Part shown: positions 1-8,140 of the stretch, piece by piece
How positions within the stretch are numbered: the stretch's first letter is position 1
Layout: every line of letters starts with the position of its first letter
Origin: Euperipatoides rowelli
Lineage: Eukaryota; Onychophora; Udeonychophora; Euonychophora; Peripatopsidae
Length of the DNA: 11,729 nt
NCBI GenBank assembly: GCA_003024985.2
Contig: PXIH01S0013695.1
Direction: 5' to 3' (one strand)
Program-made: the position numbers and the translations under genes
Notes under the pieces: generated by a model
What the model was told of the DNA's origin: nothing
Seen by the model: only the letters and a program-made list of their open reading frames with translations
Database searches by the model: none

Positions 1-560
1 GCCTATTTCATTTAAGTCCCTATTCTTTTCAATATCCCTAACATTACTTTCAATATCCTAACTTATTGGTTGCATCTTTTCTCTTTTTTTTTCACTCAAG
101 ATTGTATTATGAATAATAATTTATGATGACGATAAGGTAGACCTAGATAGATGCCTGACTCGCTATTATTTAGTTATAAAACTATTAGGCTAGCTGATTT
201 ATATATTTATAATCTTATTCAAATGCTTTTTTTAACATGGTGCAAGTCTAAAAATCACCAATTTTTATGTATACCAGCAAAACCTTGGAAATAGTCGTAT
301 TTTGTAATCGCCGAGATTGAGGTTTTAATCACCAAATCTAATTTTCAATAGTATTTGGCACTTTTGGCGAGCACTAACAGCCTAACAGGAACATAGTATT
401 GGTATAATAACTAACAGTTCGCCAATCGATAAGCTGTTTATTAAAAAAAATGTTTAAAGAAATTTTTTCTATCAAGAAAAGTTTATTTAAATTAATTTAA
501 GTTAATTTTCTGTTGTCATATTAACAATAATTGATAAGGAAATGAAACTATGAGTTTTAG
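1..560. other. A/T-rich non-coding stretch
   Basis: No open reading frame with recognisable protein content and no RNA gene is visible. The only structured part is about 295-430, where GGCGA/TCGCC words recur (TAATCGCCGAG, TTGGCGAGCACTA, GTTCGCCAATCG). They may be the remains of a repeat, because similar words (AGCACTCGCCA, CATTCGCCAAA) occur near the right end of the window at about 11568-11625. Confidence 0.5.
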
Positions 561-756
561 TTAAGATGGATTTTTAAAAATAAATTTACAGTAAATAATT
601 TTCTTAAAAAAAAGTTTTGATGTAAATCATTTTTTAGAATTGAAAAAAAAAATCTTATGTGCAAATATAAAACTACATTTTAGTTAAGGTATAACTTATT
701 TAAAAAAAAAGTTTTACAGTAAATAAGTTTTAGTTTATAAATATTTATTTATGCTT

Positions 757-841
757 GAATCTAAGTTATTTTAGAGTAGGCTAATGTTTGAATGCTGCAT
801 GTCATTCTAGAATCTAAGTATTTTAAAGTAGGTTAATGTTT
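757..841. repeat. Two-copy tandem duplication, period 53 bp
   Basis: A block starting GAATCTAAGT at 757-789 recurs at 810-841 with a few substitutions and one single-base gap. The conserved core in both copies includes GAATCTAAG and TAATGTTT. The upstream DNA at about 551-735 also holds two related copies of a TTTTAGTTAAG...ACAGTAAATAA block. These look like local slippage or unequal-exchange duplications. I see no coding content. Confidence 0.65.
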
Positions 842-1440
842 TATTGAGTGAGATTAACATCGGTGCTATTGATAATGTTGATTGTATATGACATTTATTT
901 TTAGTTTAGGTAAGATGGGTTAATATTAATACTATAATTAATGGTGGAAATTAAAGTTATGAAAAATATATACTTCAAAATAGAGACCATATTTCAATAA
1001 CTAATAAGATGAAGTTTATAAGTATCTATATATCTCTACTAGAAAAAATAATACTAACTTCTGATTAGTTAATGTCTGTGAAAAAAGAAATAAACATAAA
1101 AATTATCATTTATAATATTTATTTTAACATTTACTTACCTAGTTTTTTACAACTAGATGGAAATTTTTTATCCAATGACATCTTCATATAAGGAGTTATT
1201 ATTTTTAACAGAATAAATTCCATTTCTTTCATAGAAGTGAATGCATAGGAGGATTTTCAGCATATTTATATAATTATGAATCTTAATAATATTAACAATT
1301 AGGTCTGCTTCCTTTAAAAATATAAAGTCTTTTGTAATAGTCTTTTTAGAAAGTATTGTTTTTCTCTTTATATAAATCAAAATTAAAATATCCCAAGAAC
1401 ATGGAGTACAAAAAAAGTACACTACTTAAGGAAGAAGATG
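842..1440. other. A/T-rich non-coding stretch before the polymerase relic
   Basis: No recognisable gene. A minus-strand open frame at 1168-1422 exists but its translation is low-complexity I/K/N/Y-rich sequence with no motif I recognise, as expected from chance in A/T-rich DNA. The N-terminal part of the Polinton-type polymerase relic starting near 1445 may once have extended into this stretch, but I cannot see it. Confidence 0.4.
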
Positions 1441-1444
1441 ATAT

Positions 1445-2194
1445 TTAATGGGTGAAATTTATCATTTTCAGCTTAAAGTTTTATATGTTGATTTTGAAGC
1501 GTTCAGTATTAAAATCGATACATGCCAGTCTAGTATGAAAACAACCTTTAGTAGAAAACTCAGCATGAACCCTCTAGATTTTGTTATATCATAGGAGGAG
1601 GCGGGGAAAAAGTCAGAAAACCAGTAGTATATAGGGGTCTGAATGTTCACAATTTTTTAACCGACTTGTTAGAAGAAAAAATATTCTAGTGAGAAAAATA
1701 AAATGTGCTTATGTAGTTTACCGCAGAAGATGAAGAAAAATATAAAACTTCCATGCAATGCCAAATTTGTGAAAAACCGGTTAGACGATAAAGTTAGGAG
1801 TCATGATTATATGAATGGACTGTTCCGAGGGGTAGTACATGTAACAGAAGTTTCCATTACACCAATAAAGCCCCATAGTTATTCACAACCTGAAAGGGTT
1901 CGATAGTCGGCTCATTATGCAAGGAATTTGAAAAATCACTATGATCCTTAGCTACATGGACGAATATATTTCTTTCCCAATAGGCAATCTAAATTTTATT
2001 GACTCTTTCCAATTCATGAACACTCACTAGATAAGCTTTTACTTGATGAGAATGATTTGAGTGGTGAAGAGGTGTGTGAAACTGACTACCTACATTACAT
2101 CTCTAAAATGTATTAGTCTACTTTTAATCTTCAACTCTTAAATGAATATGATGATTTTTTTGGAATAACTCATACTGTATTAGTCTTCAAATGG
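1445..2194 (+). pseudogene. Polinton/Maverick-type DNA polymerase B relic (exonuclease side)
   Basis: This is a decayed fragment of the protein-primed family B DNA polymerase carried by Polinton/Maverick elements and related adintovirus-like elements. An intact polymerase copies the element's DNA and has an N-terminal 3'-5' exonuclease. Visible in order: a D-F-E triplet at 1490-1498 (frame starting 1481), fitting the Exo I motif; a block at 1564-1686 (frame 1624) containing KPVVYRG, ended by TAG 1687; a C-x2-C pair at 1759-1770 (same frame, stop 1789); KVRSHDY...LFRGVVH at 1790-1840 (frame 1703); IHNLKGFDSRLIMQGI at 1881-1928 then TGA; IGNLNFIDSFQFMN at 1980-2021 (same frame); and STFNLQLLNEYDDF at 2117-2158 (frame 2042), after a TAG at 2114. 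The order and spacing match the family, but frame changes and stops make it non-functional. The palm domain is not seen downstream. A relic of another protein-primed B polymerase is the main alternative. Confidence 0.86.
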
Positions 2195-2282
2195 TATTGT
2201 AAAATTATAATCTTGATTATAAATGAGACATTACATCTCAAATTAAAACTGCATTAAATTAAAATGATTAAATAGATGTTTG

Positions 2283-2640
2283 TAGCGACAATAGTTCTTG
2301 GTGGTTTAATACTATGTACACTAACTTTTATATACTGTATGTGGATTTTTCATTTGTTGGCACTTTATTAATCAAAATATTAATATTATTAGTATGCAAG
2401 ATTTTACCCTAATTTTTGAATGCTCTTTTCAATGGTTTACTTCATTTCATCCTATGAAGTCATATTATGTTATTAATCACTCATAATGACAACGGAACAT
2501 GGGTTTATATGCCGACTCTCATATACTGTATATAAACTTTCTAATTATTAATTATATTAATCAACGTATTTAATCATTTTTTTTAATATGTGAATATCTA
2601 CCCCCACTAATTTTTGGATGCTCTATTTGACTATGAAATC
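2283..2640. repeat. Imperfect direct duplication, about 150 bp units
   Basis: The stretch 2283-2437 is loosely repeated at 2485-2640. Shared landmarks in the same order are GACAA, a G/T-rich GGTTTA block, TACTGTAT (2333 and 2524), TTAATCAA, and a closing CTAATTTTTGRATGCTCT block (about 2410 and 2609). Divergence is high, so the duplication is old or the two are separate copies of one dispersed repeat. No coding capacity was recognised. Confidence 0.5.
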
Positions 2641-2960
2641 AATTCTTAATTATTTTGAACGGTTTAAAAAAATACTGTAGCGGTGAACGTTAGTAGCCTA
2701 TAACGTAATATTTGAAATATTTATAATAAATACATTTTACACACTAGGACTTTGTAATTTAGGGGAATAACAATTAATTAATTATCTTAATTATCCTGTT
2801 CAATTTCAACTCAATTGGATAATTTTAAATTTTTTAGGCTTCCTAGCTTCCACCCCTTTCATGATATACTCATCCATGAATTTGCATATATAACAACTTA
2901 TTATCTCTTAAGTTCTCGACTTAGAAGATAATTTGTGAAATTTTTTTTTGAAATTTCATT
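2641..2960. other. A/T-rich non-coding stretch
   Basis: No gene, RNA or clear repeat is visible. The stretch holds one TACTGTA word (2673), long A/T runs and no open frame with recognisable protein content. It leads into the motif-dense repeat that begins near 2970. Confidence 0.4.
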
Positions 2961-2969
2961 AAAAAAATT

Positions 2970-3465
2970 TGTTGGTGGCCATCTTGGATTTTTTGCATTA
3001 TGGGTATTGTATCCATTCCACCATTTTGAATTTGATAGTAAAAATAAATTTTGAAAATTTTTACTTAAGTTTTTTGCACACATTTCTGCACACTTCCGGT
3101 CCACCATCTTGGATTTTGCATGATAGGTAATGTGTGTTCGAACCTAAACTGAAAGTCCCGGTTAATAGAGAGTGACCTTGACCTTGCCGGTTAATTGAGT
3201 GTGCAACAATAAAATTCGAACACATAAACCGGAAGTGACTTCATCCTTGACCTTGAAAATTCAAACACAGGAACCGGAAGTTGGCTATCTTGGATTTTCC
3301 AATGCATTAAATGGGACATATATTCCCCATAATACATCATATGACATCATTTCCTCTTAAAAGCCCTTAAACCTAGACAAAATACCAACCGGAAGTCGGC
3401 CATTTTGGATTTTGAATGACCTTGACCTTTGACCCAGAAGTAGCCAAACCGGAAGCGGAAGTGTG
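2970..3465. repeat. Degenerate interspersed repeat with ETS/YY1/nuclear-receptor-like motifs
   Basis: A relatively G+C-richer block built from recurring short modules. CCATCTTGGATTTT-type modules occur in the same orientation at 2979, 3104, 3285 (CTATCTTGG) and 3400 (CCATTTTGG). CCGGAAGT/C occurs at 3229, 3274, 3389 and 3449, and its reverse complement at 3092. TGACCTTGA occurs at 3173, 3248 and 3417, the last running into TGACCTTTGACC at 3423-3434. A 17 bp CCGGTTAAT... unit at 3158 repeats at 3187. GTGTTCGAA near 3132 and TTCGAACAC near 3214 form inverted arms. This looks like a composite or tandemly built mobile-element fragment. No coding sequence was recognised. It lies directly beyond the 3' end of the hAT relic and could be part of that element or a separate insertion. 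Confidence 0.75.
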
Positions 3466-3479
3466 TTGGAACAGACAAA

Positions 3480-3777
3480 TTACTGTATATCTACTTCTGG
3501 ACCTTCAATTTTTAATCTCAGAAAGCATTCTACAGTTTTATCATCAAGACGATTTCACCAATCATTTTTTATTCTGCCCATAACGAAAAACTCTTTCTAT
3601 TGCATTTGACGTTGGAAACAATCTAAAACTATTTATAGCATGGTTAAAGTTTTTAAACTTTTCACTACAATAAATTCCCAACCACAAATATTCCTTATTA
3701 AGATGTGTTAAACTGTTAAGCCAAAACATTTTAAAATCTGAAAATTCACTTCTAGTAACTAATTTCATACACAGCAC
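3480..3777 (-). pseudogene. hAT-family transposase C-terminal (dimerisation) relic
   Basis: hAT transposases move DNA elements by cut-and-paste. Their C-terminus carries a conserved dimerisation region with an S/N-A-x-x-E-R-x-F signature. On the minus strand an open frame from 3777 to the stop at 3562-3564 reads EKFKNFNHAINSF then PTSNAIERVFRYG near its end, a good fit to that signature. The similarity resumes in a second frame at 3554-3483 (NRLDDKTVECFLRLKIEGPE), as expected for the segment that follows in the family, ending at TAA 3482-3480. The shift and stop lie between about 3555 and 3565, so this copy is broken. The upstream catalytic domain is not recognisable. Host genes with a domesticated hAT C-terminus are an alternative source, but the frameshift argues against a working gene. 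Confidence 0.8.
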
Positions 3778-3780
3778 GGA

Positions 3781-4740
3781 TTAATATCAAAGCTTAGTAA
3801 AAATTAATGTTTGAAACTATTTTTAATTGTGGAAATTTAAAGTGATAATAATTTTTACTTGTCTAAAAAATATCACTGTAGAAAATGAACAGTCAAGGAA
3901 TTAATCAGATAGGCTACTAATTTTCAAGGTTAACAAATCGAGAGAGTACTTAATAGCCAGCTAAATTTCCTACTCGTCAGTCAGAATGAGGAGAGTATGG
4001 GATTTAGGCACCCTTTTTATAATTATTATTCTAAATAAGATTGAAATTTAAACTTTCAGAACTATAAATTTAAAATTAGATCATCAAATAATAAATGTAA
4101 AATTTCTATTTCATGGAAAAACAAATTCAATAAGTTGCCATAAATTTTGTAAACTGACTATTAATAAAGCCCTTTTTTAGGTTCTTGTCTTGTCTTTAAT
4201 AACTTAATGTTTTCAAAAGAATTCAGAGTTTATTTTTTATTTGCTGTATATTCTGAAAAGATAAAAGTTTTAGAAATGCCATTATCACATGAAAATTGGC
4301 CTGTTCAAATCTGAATATAATATTAATGAAGATGGATTTTATTTTTAAATAACCTTTTTTTTTTTTTCCAAATGAAAGAATACTTTTAACTTTTCTCTTA
4401 AGAATAGAAAACATAATAGACAGACTGTGGTCGAAATTAGTGTTACTAGTCAGCTGAGACCATATATATAGATTACAGCGAGACAAAGGTAGAAGGCTAT
4501 TAGATGATTGGAATTAATTTTTCAGTATTTTAATCGCATATAAAAAATACATTTTAATACAGCCCATACAATTATTTTTTAATAAAATCATTTATTTTTA
4601 TTCTTTAATTAAAAGTGATACTACAGATAAATAATGTTGAATGTATTGCAAATCTTTAAAATTTTTAATCAATTTTTCCATTTTTTAAGAGGGTTTTAAA
4701 GACAGTTTTAAATGCTTAATTTTAAAGGTTTTTACTAGCT
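3781..4740. other. A/T-rich non-coding stretch
   Basis: About 960 bp without a recognisable gene. A minus-strand open frame at 4223-4486 translates to K/I/F-rich sequence with no motif and is probably chance. The N-terminal remainder of the hAT relic (minus strand, from 3778 upward) or of the reverse transcriptase relic (plus strand, before 4746) may lie here, but I could not read either. Confidence 0.4.
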
Positions 4741-4748
4741 AGATATGA

Positions 4749-4886
4749 TTTTATACTAGCCATAGGCAAGTGGATTTGTCAAAGCCTACTACGGTAATTG
4801 TTTCTAATAGAGTGGTAAGATTTTGGAATGAAATCCCTCTCCGTATCAACATCTTAAAAAAATGCATTGAACGAGTTTTTGATTGA
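4749..4886 (+). pseudogene. Non-LTR retrotransposon reverse transcriptase C-terminal relic
   Basis: Between a TGA at 4746 and a TGA at 4884 there are 45 open codons. Residues 21-30 (4809-4838) read RVVRFWNEIP, followed by a helix-like tail ending CIERVFD. An R-V-(V/I)-x-x-W-N-x-(L/I)-P motif followed by a K/R-rich helix is the usual tail of reverse transcriptases of LINE-type elements (CR1, L2, Jockey and RTE-like groups). These enzymes copy element RNA into DNA at the target site. Only the tail is preserved. No catalytic YxDD region is visible upstream, consistent with 5' truncation or decay. The clade cannot be assigned from this tail alone. Confidence 0.7.
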
Positions 4887-5570
4887 CAATCAAGGTTGCT
4901 TAGATTCCTTTAATAAATTAACAGGTAAAAAATATAACCTATCTATTTTCTTTTTCAATTATTTTTTGCATTTTGTCAGAACTCAGGCATTTATGTACAG
5001 TATATATGTTTTAATAAAAAAAAAACAACAACAATAATAATAATTATTATTATTATTGACTTGATATACAGTACATGTATCTGAAATGAACAAAAAAAAA
5101 TCTGGCAAAAAGCAAATAAAAGAAAAAGAATCGCTACTGTCTAGTATGGCACATTGCTTAGCAAATGGCCAATTTTCCATAGCAAATGGTTATGCAAATA
5201 CAAGGTAAATTATTCGATGGGTTTTTTTTTTTTAAGTTTATTGGAAACTAGCTAATCTATCTGCAATACAGAGAAAATAGGCCCATCATTGTCTCAGATG
5301 AAATAATAGAAGTAAATTCTAAAATCTGCCTCTAAAATCTAAATTAAAACCAATTATTAATCGCTGAGTATGATTTATTTTAATTCTCTATGTTCTAGTT
5401 TATCATTCAAATGTATAATTGTTATATTTGTTTCATTGGTTGTAGTGCAATAATATACATCATTAAAAAATATTATTTGTCTATTTGGGTTGTTTATTCC
5501 TTCTAAATATATTTTAATTGCTGTTAAGTCTATTTTTTTATTTTTAATTGAAAGTCAAATTACAAATATT
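4887..5570. other. A/T-rich non-coding stretch with one microsatellite
   Basis: No gene recognised. Besides the microsatellite palindrome at 5026-5057, the stretch holds TACAGTA words (4996, 5068) and an exact ATGCAAAT octamer (5192-5199) flanked by two TAGCAAATGG copies (5159 and 5180). A short open frame next to the octamer is followed by GGTAAAT, but the upstream acceptor is poor, so I do not call an exon. Confidence 0.4.
5026..5057. repeat. (AAC)/(AAT)/(ATT) microsatellite with 22 bp palindrome
   Basis: An AAC run passes into AAT triplets and then ATT triplets. The centre 5033-5054 is a perfect 22 bp palindrome because the AAT run meets its own complement. This is a simple-sequence repeat, probably from slippage. 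Confidence 0.85.
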
Positions 5571-5812
5571 GTGAGCGCGCTGTCGTAAATTTTAGACAAA
5601 TTAATTTTTTTTTATAAAATGTGTCTATGTGTATGGTCTTGTGAGTTTGTCTCTGCCTTCTATTCCTAAAACTAACTCCCCACTATAATATTGGTAAGTT
5701 TTTGTCATGCACATATCCCATTTTATAGTTATTTTTGAGAATTATACCGTATATGTAAAAAGACGTCCAGACATAAATTTTACGACAAGCGCCCACTGAT
5801 GTAATAATATTG
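5571..5812. mobile_element. Possible short element between inverted CpG-rich arms
   Basis: The left arm at 5571-5596 (GTGAGCGCGCTGTCGTAAA...) is matched, with a few mismatches and gaps, by the reverse complement of 5769-5796 (...TTTTACGACAAGCGCCCAC). The enclosed ~170 bp has no coding content. The arrangement is what a degenerate MITE would leave. However, a third copy at 6273-6310 matches the right arm well past the arm boundary, so these may be separate copies of one dispersed repeat. No clear target-site duplication is visible. Confidence 0.4.
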
Positions 5813-5917
5813 ATTTTCAGGTAGCCTAGCGTAATACAAATATTATAAAACATTTAGGAATAGCATTAGCCTATAGGCCTATATTAAACTGTTTTTTTTT
5901 TATATACTGTATAGCCA

Positions 5918-6201
5918 AAATTCAGAAAAAAAATCATAAAAAAAAATCTGTTTCTTGGAATTTTTTTTTATATACTAAAATTCCTGATAAAAAATAGAAC
6001 AAAAAATACTATTTAAGTTTTTTTCTATCTGTTATAGATTTTGAAATATTTAACAATGTATTATCTGGACNAACAATGTATTATCTGAACATACAGTAAA
6101 TACCAGTGTAATGAATTCCAACATTTAGAAAAATAATCATAAAAAAAAAAAAACAGTTTCTGGGAATTTTTTTTTAAAATTCTTGATTAAAAATAGAACA
6201 T
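5918..6201. repeat. Direct repeat of about 80 bp flanking the N
   Basis: The block at about 5918-6001 (TTCAGAAAA, ATCATAAAA, GTTTCTTGGAATTTTTTT, then TTCCTGATAAAAAATAGAAC) recurs at 6121-6201 with substitutions and a changed A-run length. Conserved landmarks are ATCATAAAA, GTTTCTKGGAATTTTTTT and AAAAATAGAACA. The two copies bracket the ambiguous base at 6071. An old tandem duplication or a repeat-induced assembly problem could each explain this. Confidence 0.65.
6052..6090. other. Single-N assembly join with duplicated flanks
   Basis: The base at 6071 is N. The 19 bases on its left (6052-6070) and the 19 on its right (6072-6090) are the same except for one G/A difference (CTGGAC versus CTGAAC). 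Two contig ends overlapping by 19 bp and joined through one N without being merged would give this. A real 20 bp tandem repeat is less likely. Confidence 0.75.
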
Positions 6202-6272
6202 AAATATGTATAATAATTTCATTATTACACATACAGTATTTAGAAACTATTATACATAGGATTCTATAAATC

Positions 6273-6326
6273 GTAAAAATTACGACACGCGACCGCTCAT
6301 GTTAAAAATTTGTGCGCGCCCACTCA
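6273..6326 (+). repeat. Third copy of the CpG-rich TTACGACA-GCG repeat
   Basis: AATTACGACACGCGACCGCT at 6279-6298 matches the right arm near 5777-5797 and, reversed, the left arm near 5571-5590. The match continues past it as ATGTTAAAAAT versus ATGTAATAATAT. A further GCGCGCCCACTC follows at 6314-6325. CpG dinucleotides are otherwise rare here, so these islands stand out from the background. Confidence 0.55.
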
Positions 6327-6399
6327 AAGGGTTGTGGTTAAGAGAATTTTTTTAAGGCAGTGAGGAAAGAGCCAGAAATTTGCTGAGTTGGGGAATAGA

Positions 6400-6446
6400 C
6401 TCATGGTAAATTTGTACTATTCCGAATAGTACAAATTTACCATGAG
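6400..6446. repeat. 47 bp perfect palindrome (23 bp arms, 1-base centre)
   Basis: Bases 6400-6422 (CTCATGGTAAATTTG...ATTC) are the exact reverse complement of 6424-6446 (GAATAG...CCATGAG), with only C6423 between them. The flanking bases do not pair, so the ends are sharp. No coding region overlaps it. It could be a fold-back duplication, a mobile-element remnant or a library/assembly artefact. Confidence 0.9.
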
Positions 6447-6449
6447 ATA

Positions 6450-7060
6450 GTAGGCTACATTTGATAACACATTTTGTTCACTATATAAGAGACAGAAAAA
6501 CAAAATTTATTTTACTTATTTGCTAAGGCTGCAGAAATTAAGTGTATTAAAAAGAAAAAATATCACACTTTTAAAAAAATATCTCAAAATTACAGTACTG
6601 TAATGTCTAAAATAAATTTATTGCTTTGATTTTTATTTATAAATTTTAAAAAAAATCATTTTTTAAAAAAATTAATATATTGTCCATTATAAATAAAAGC
6701 AATAACTAGCGCCTATTACTACTTTAAAAAGATATTACGGTATTTTTATTCTTTATTTATAAAATCATTACAGAACTATTTTTCTTTTAAACATGAATTA
6801 AATGTATTAGAACAAAAACTAATTTTTAGATGGCTTATTTTATTTAAAATATAGCCTAATTATCATCTTTATTAAAAATGAGAAAAACAAATTATATTTT
6901 CTCAGAAGATACTGTATATTATTACCGTAATATTTTCATTGATTTAATGTTTTATTTAAAATACTTACTGTAGTATCTATCCGAAAGTACGTTTTTTTTT
7001 AAATTTTGTTGAAAAGCAAACGGACAATATATCGGCTATCCGATAATCCAATTATGATCT
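6450..7060. other. A/T-rich non-coding stretch rich in TACNGTA words
   Basis: No gene recognised. TACNGTA words lie at about 6593, 6598, 6736, 6910, 6923 and 6966. A small hairpin with 6 bp arms (TATCGG / CCGATA, loop CTAT) lies at 7030-7045. Otherwise the stretch is long A and T runs. Confidence 0.4.
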
Positions 7061-7068
7061 TGTATATA

Positions 7069-7097
7069 GTAGGCCTATATAATGTATATAGGCCTAC
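7069..7097. repeat. TAGGCCTA hairpin, 13 bp arms, 3-base loop
   Basis: GTAGGCCTATATA at 7069-7081 and TATATAGGCCTAC at 7085-7097 are exact reverse complements separated by ATG. The surrounding stretch to about 7210 is packed with TAGGCTA, GTAGGCCTA and TACNGTA words. These words recur at 8930-9000 and 9450-9590, so this belongs to a dispersed family of short words and not to a single site. Confidence 0.8.
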
Positions 7098-7490
7098 AGC
7101 ATGCTTTAGGCTACAGTAGGCTATTTAGCTACAAAATTACAAAATATTGTAGGCCTAATTTACTGTAAATACAGTAAGCTTATAGGCTACTGTATATAAT
7201 TATACAGTATACAGTATATACAATATACATTTAGCTTTTAAGCCTGGTTAACATTTTAATTTTTCAGGATACTATGGCAAATTTTATTTTCATTCCAGCT
7301 AACACTGAAGCTATTAGCAAAAGTAGTTTTAAAAATTGTTAAAACTCATCACTTTTTTGTTCAAACTGTATTTTTTATAAAACAAATAGATTTTTTTTAA
7401 AAATAAATATATCTAACATCAAATTTAAAACTATAGGAAAACAATTGATCGTTTTAAAAAAATTTATGAAAAGTTTAGATTTTATATTAC

Positions 7491-7607
7491 CTTTGTAACA
7501 AGTTCTTGCAGTTGTAATAAAATTTCATTGTACTGCTCATCAATTTCTTTCAACTTCATCCTGACTTTTTGTCTACCCTCTTCAAGTTTAGCCTTCTTGG
7601 ATGCCAT
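7491..7607 (-). CDS. 39-codon exon of an unidentified coiled-coil-like protein
   Basis: On the minus strand a pyrimidine-rich TTTCTGTTTTTAG acceptor ends at 7608, immediately before ATG at 7607-7605. The frame stays open for 39 codons to AAG at 7491, followed by the donor GTAATA at 7490. The exon is 117 bp, a multiple of three, so both boundaries are phase 0. It starts MASKKAKLEEGRQKVRMKLK and ends LLQLQELVTK. It is rich in K, E, Q and L with spaced hydrophobics, suggesting an amphipathic or coiled-coil helix. Its balanced codon use differs from the A/T-rich surroundings. The ATG may be the true start with a 5' untranslated exon upstream, or an internal methionine. I do not recognise the family and could not find another exon here; the next coding exon should lie below 7491. 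Confidence 0.68.
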
Positions 7608-7611
7608 CTAA

Positions 7612-8140
7612 AAACAGAAAATAAAAATTATACAGGCTAATCTACATCAGTAGGCTACTCTAAACAACAACCTTGTAGCCACTATGGCCAACAAATGAAA
7701 TCTGCCTCATGTAACTCTTCCAAACCATCTACTTCTCTCAACACAATCCTAATCTTAAGCTTTAATTTTCCACTATCCATCCTTTACAAAATATTATTCA
7801 AATATCTAAATTTTGTATTTAAACTAAAATATCTCAATTTAAAAAGTTGGGGTTTACTTTTTCCAATTCTTCTGATAACATTCTATCTGTAATTTTAATT
7901 TAAATTCTTACCAATATCATTATTTCTCCTCATTCAATATTACTGACTTTTATTATTACCGGTATTATATTTAAAGTATGTCTATAGCAGTTTATTATAT
8001 TTTACTTTTAATTTTTTTATGAAAATGCAATAAAATCTTGTGGGTAAACCCCACTTGGGATGTTTTAGCTACTAATAATCCTTTTGTTTTAGAGATTTGC
8101 TCTAAAAGGGAATATTTATTATAGAAATGTTATTTTCATT
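7612..8140. other. Non-coding stretch upstream of the exon
   Basis: If the exon at 7491-7607 is real, this is intron or promoter-side DNA of that gene. A plus-strand open frame at 7695-7892 gives an L/F/S/N-rich translation with no motif and runs antisense to the presumed gene, so I do not call it. An ATTACCGGTATTAT word at 7953 is echoed as ATTACCGGTACTAT at 8261. Confidence 0.4.

Noticed and set aside
295-430. TCGCCA words shared with 11568-11625 as terminal repeats of one huge element
   Set aside because: The shared words are short, their orientation is mixed and no longer alignment is visible; more likely separate remnants of a dispersed repeat.
1168-1422. 84-codon open frame on the minus strand
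   Set aside because: I/K/N/Y-rich translation without motif; such frames are expected by chance in A/T-rich DNA.
1468-1650. 60-codon open frame on the minus strand
   Set aside because: It is the antisense shadow of the polymerase relic read on the plus strand.
5156-5213. Possible short plus-strand exon (starting MAHCLANG) ending at GGTAAAT
   Set aside because: The upstream AG lacks a pyrimidine tract and the segment contains a direct repeat (TAGCAAATGG), so coding origin is not supported.
7695-7892. 65-codon plus-strand frame with hydrophobic segments
   Set aside because: Low-complexity L/F/S/N content, no family motif, and antisense to the presumed intron of the minus-strand gene.
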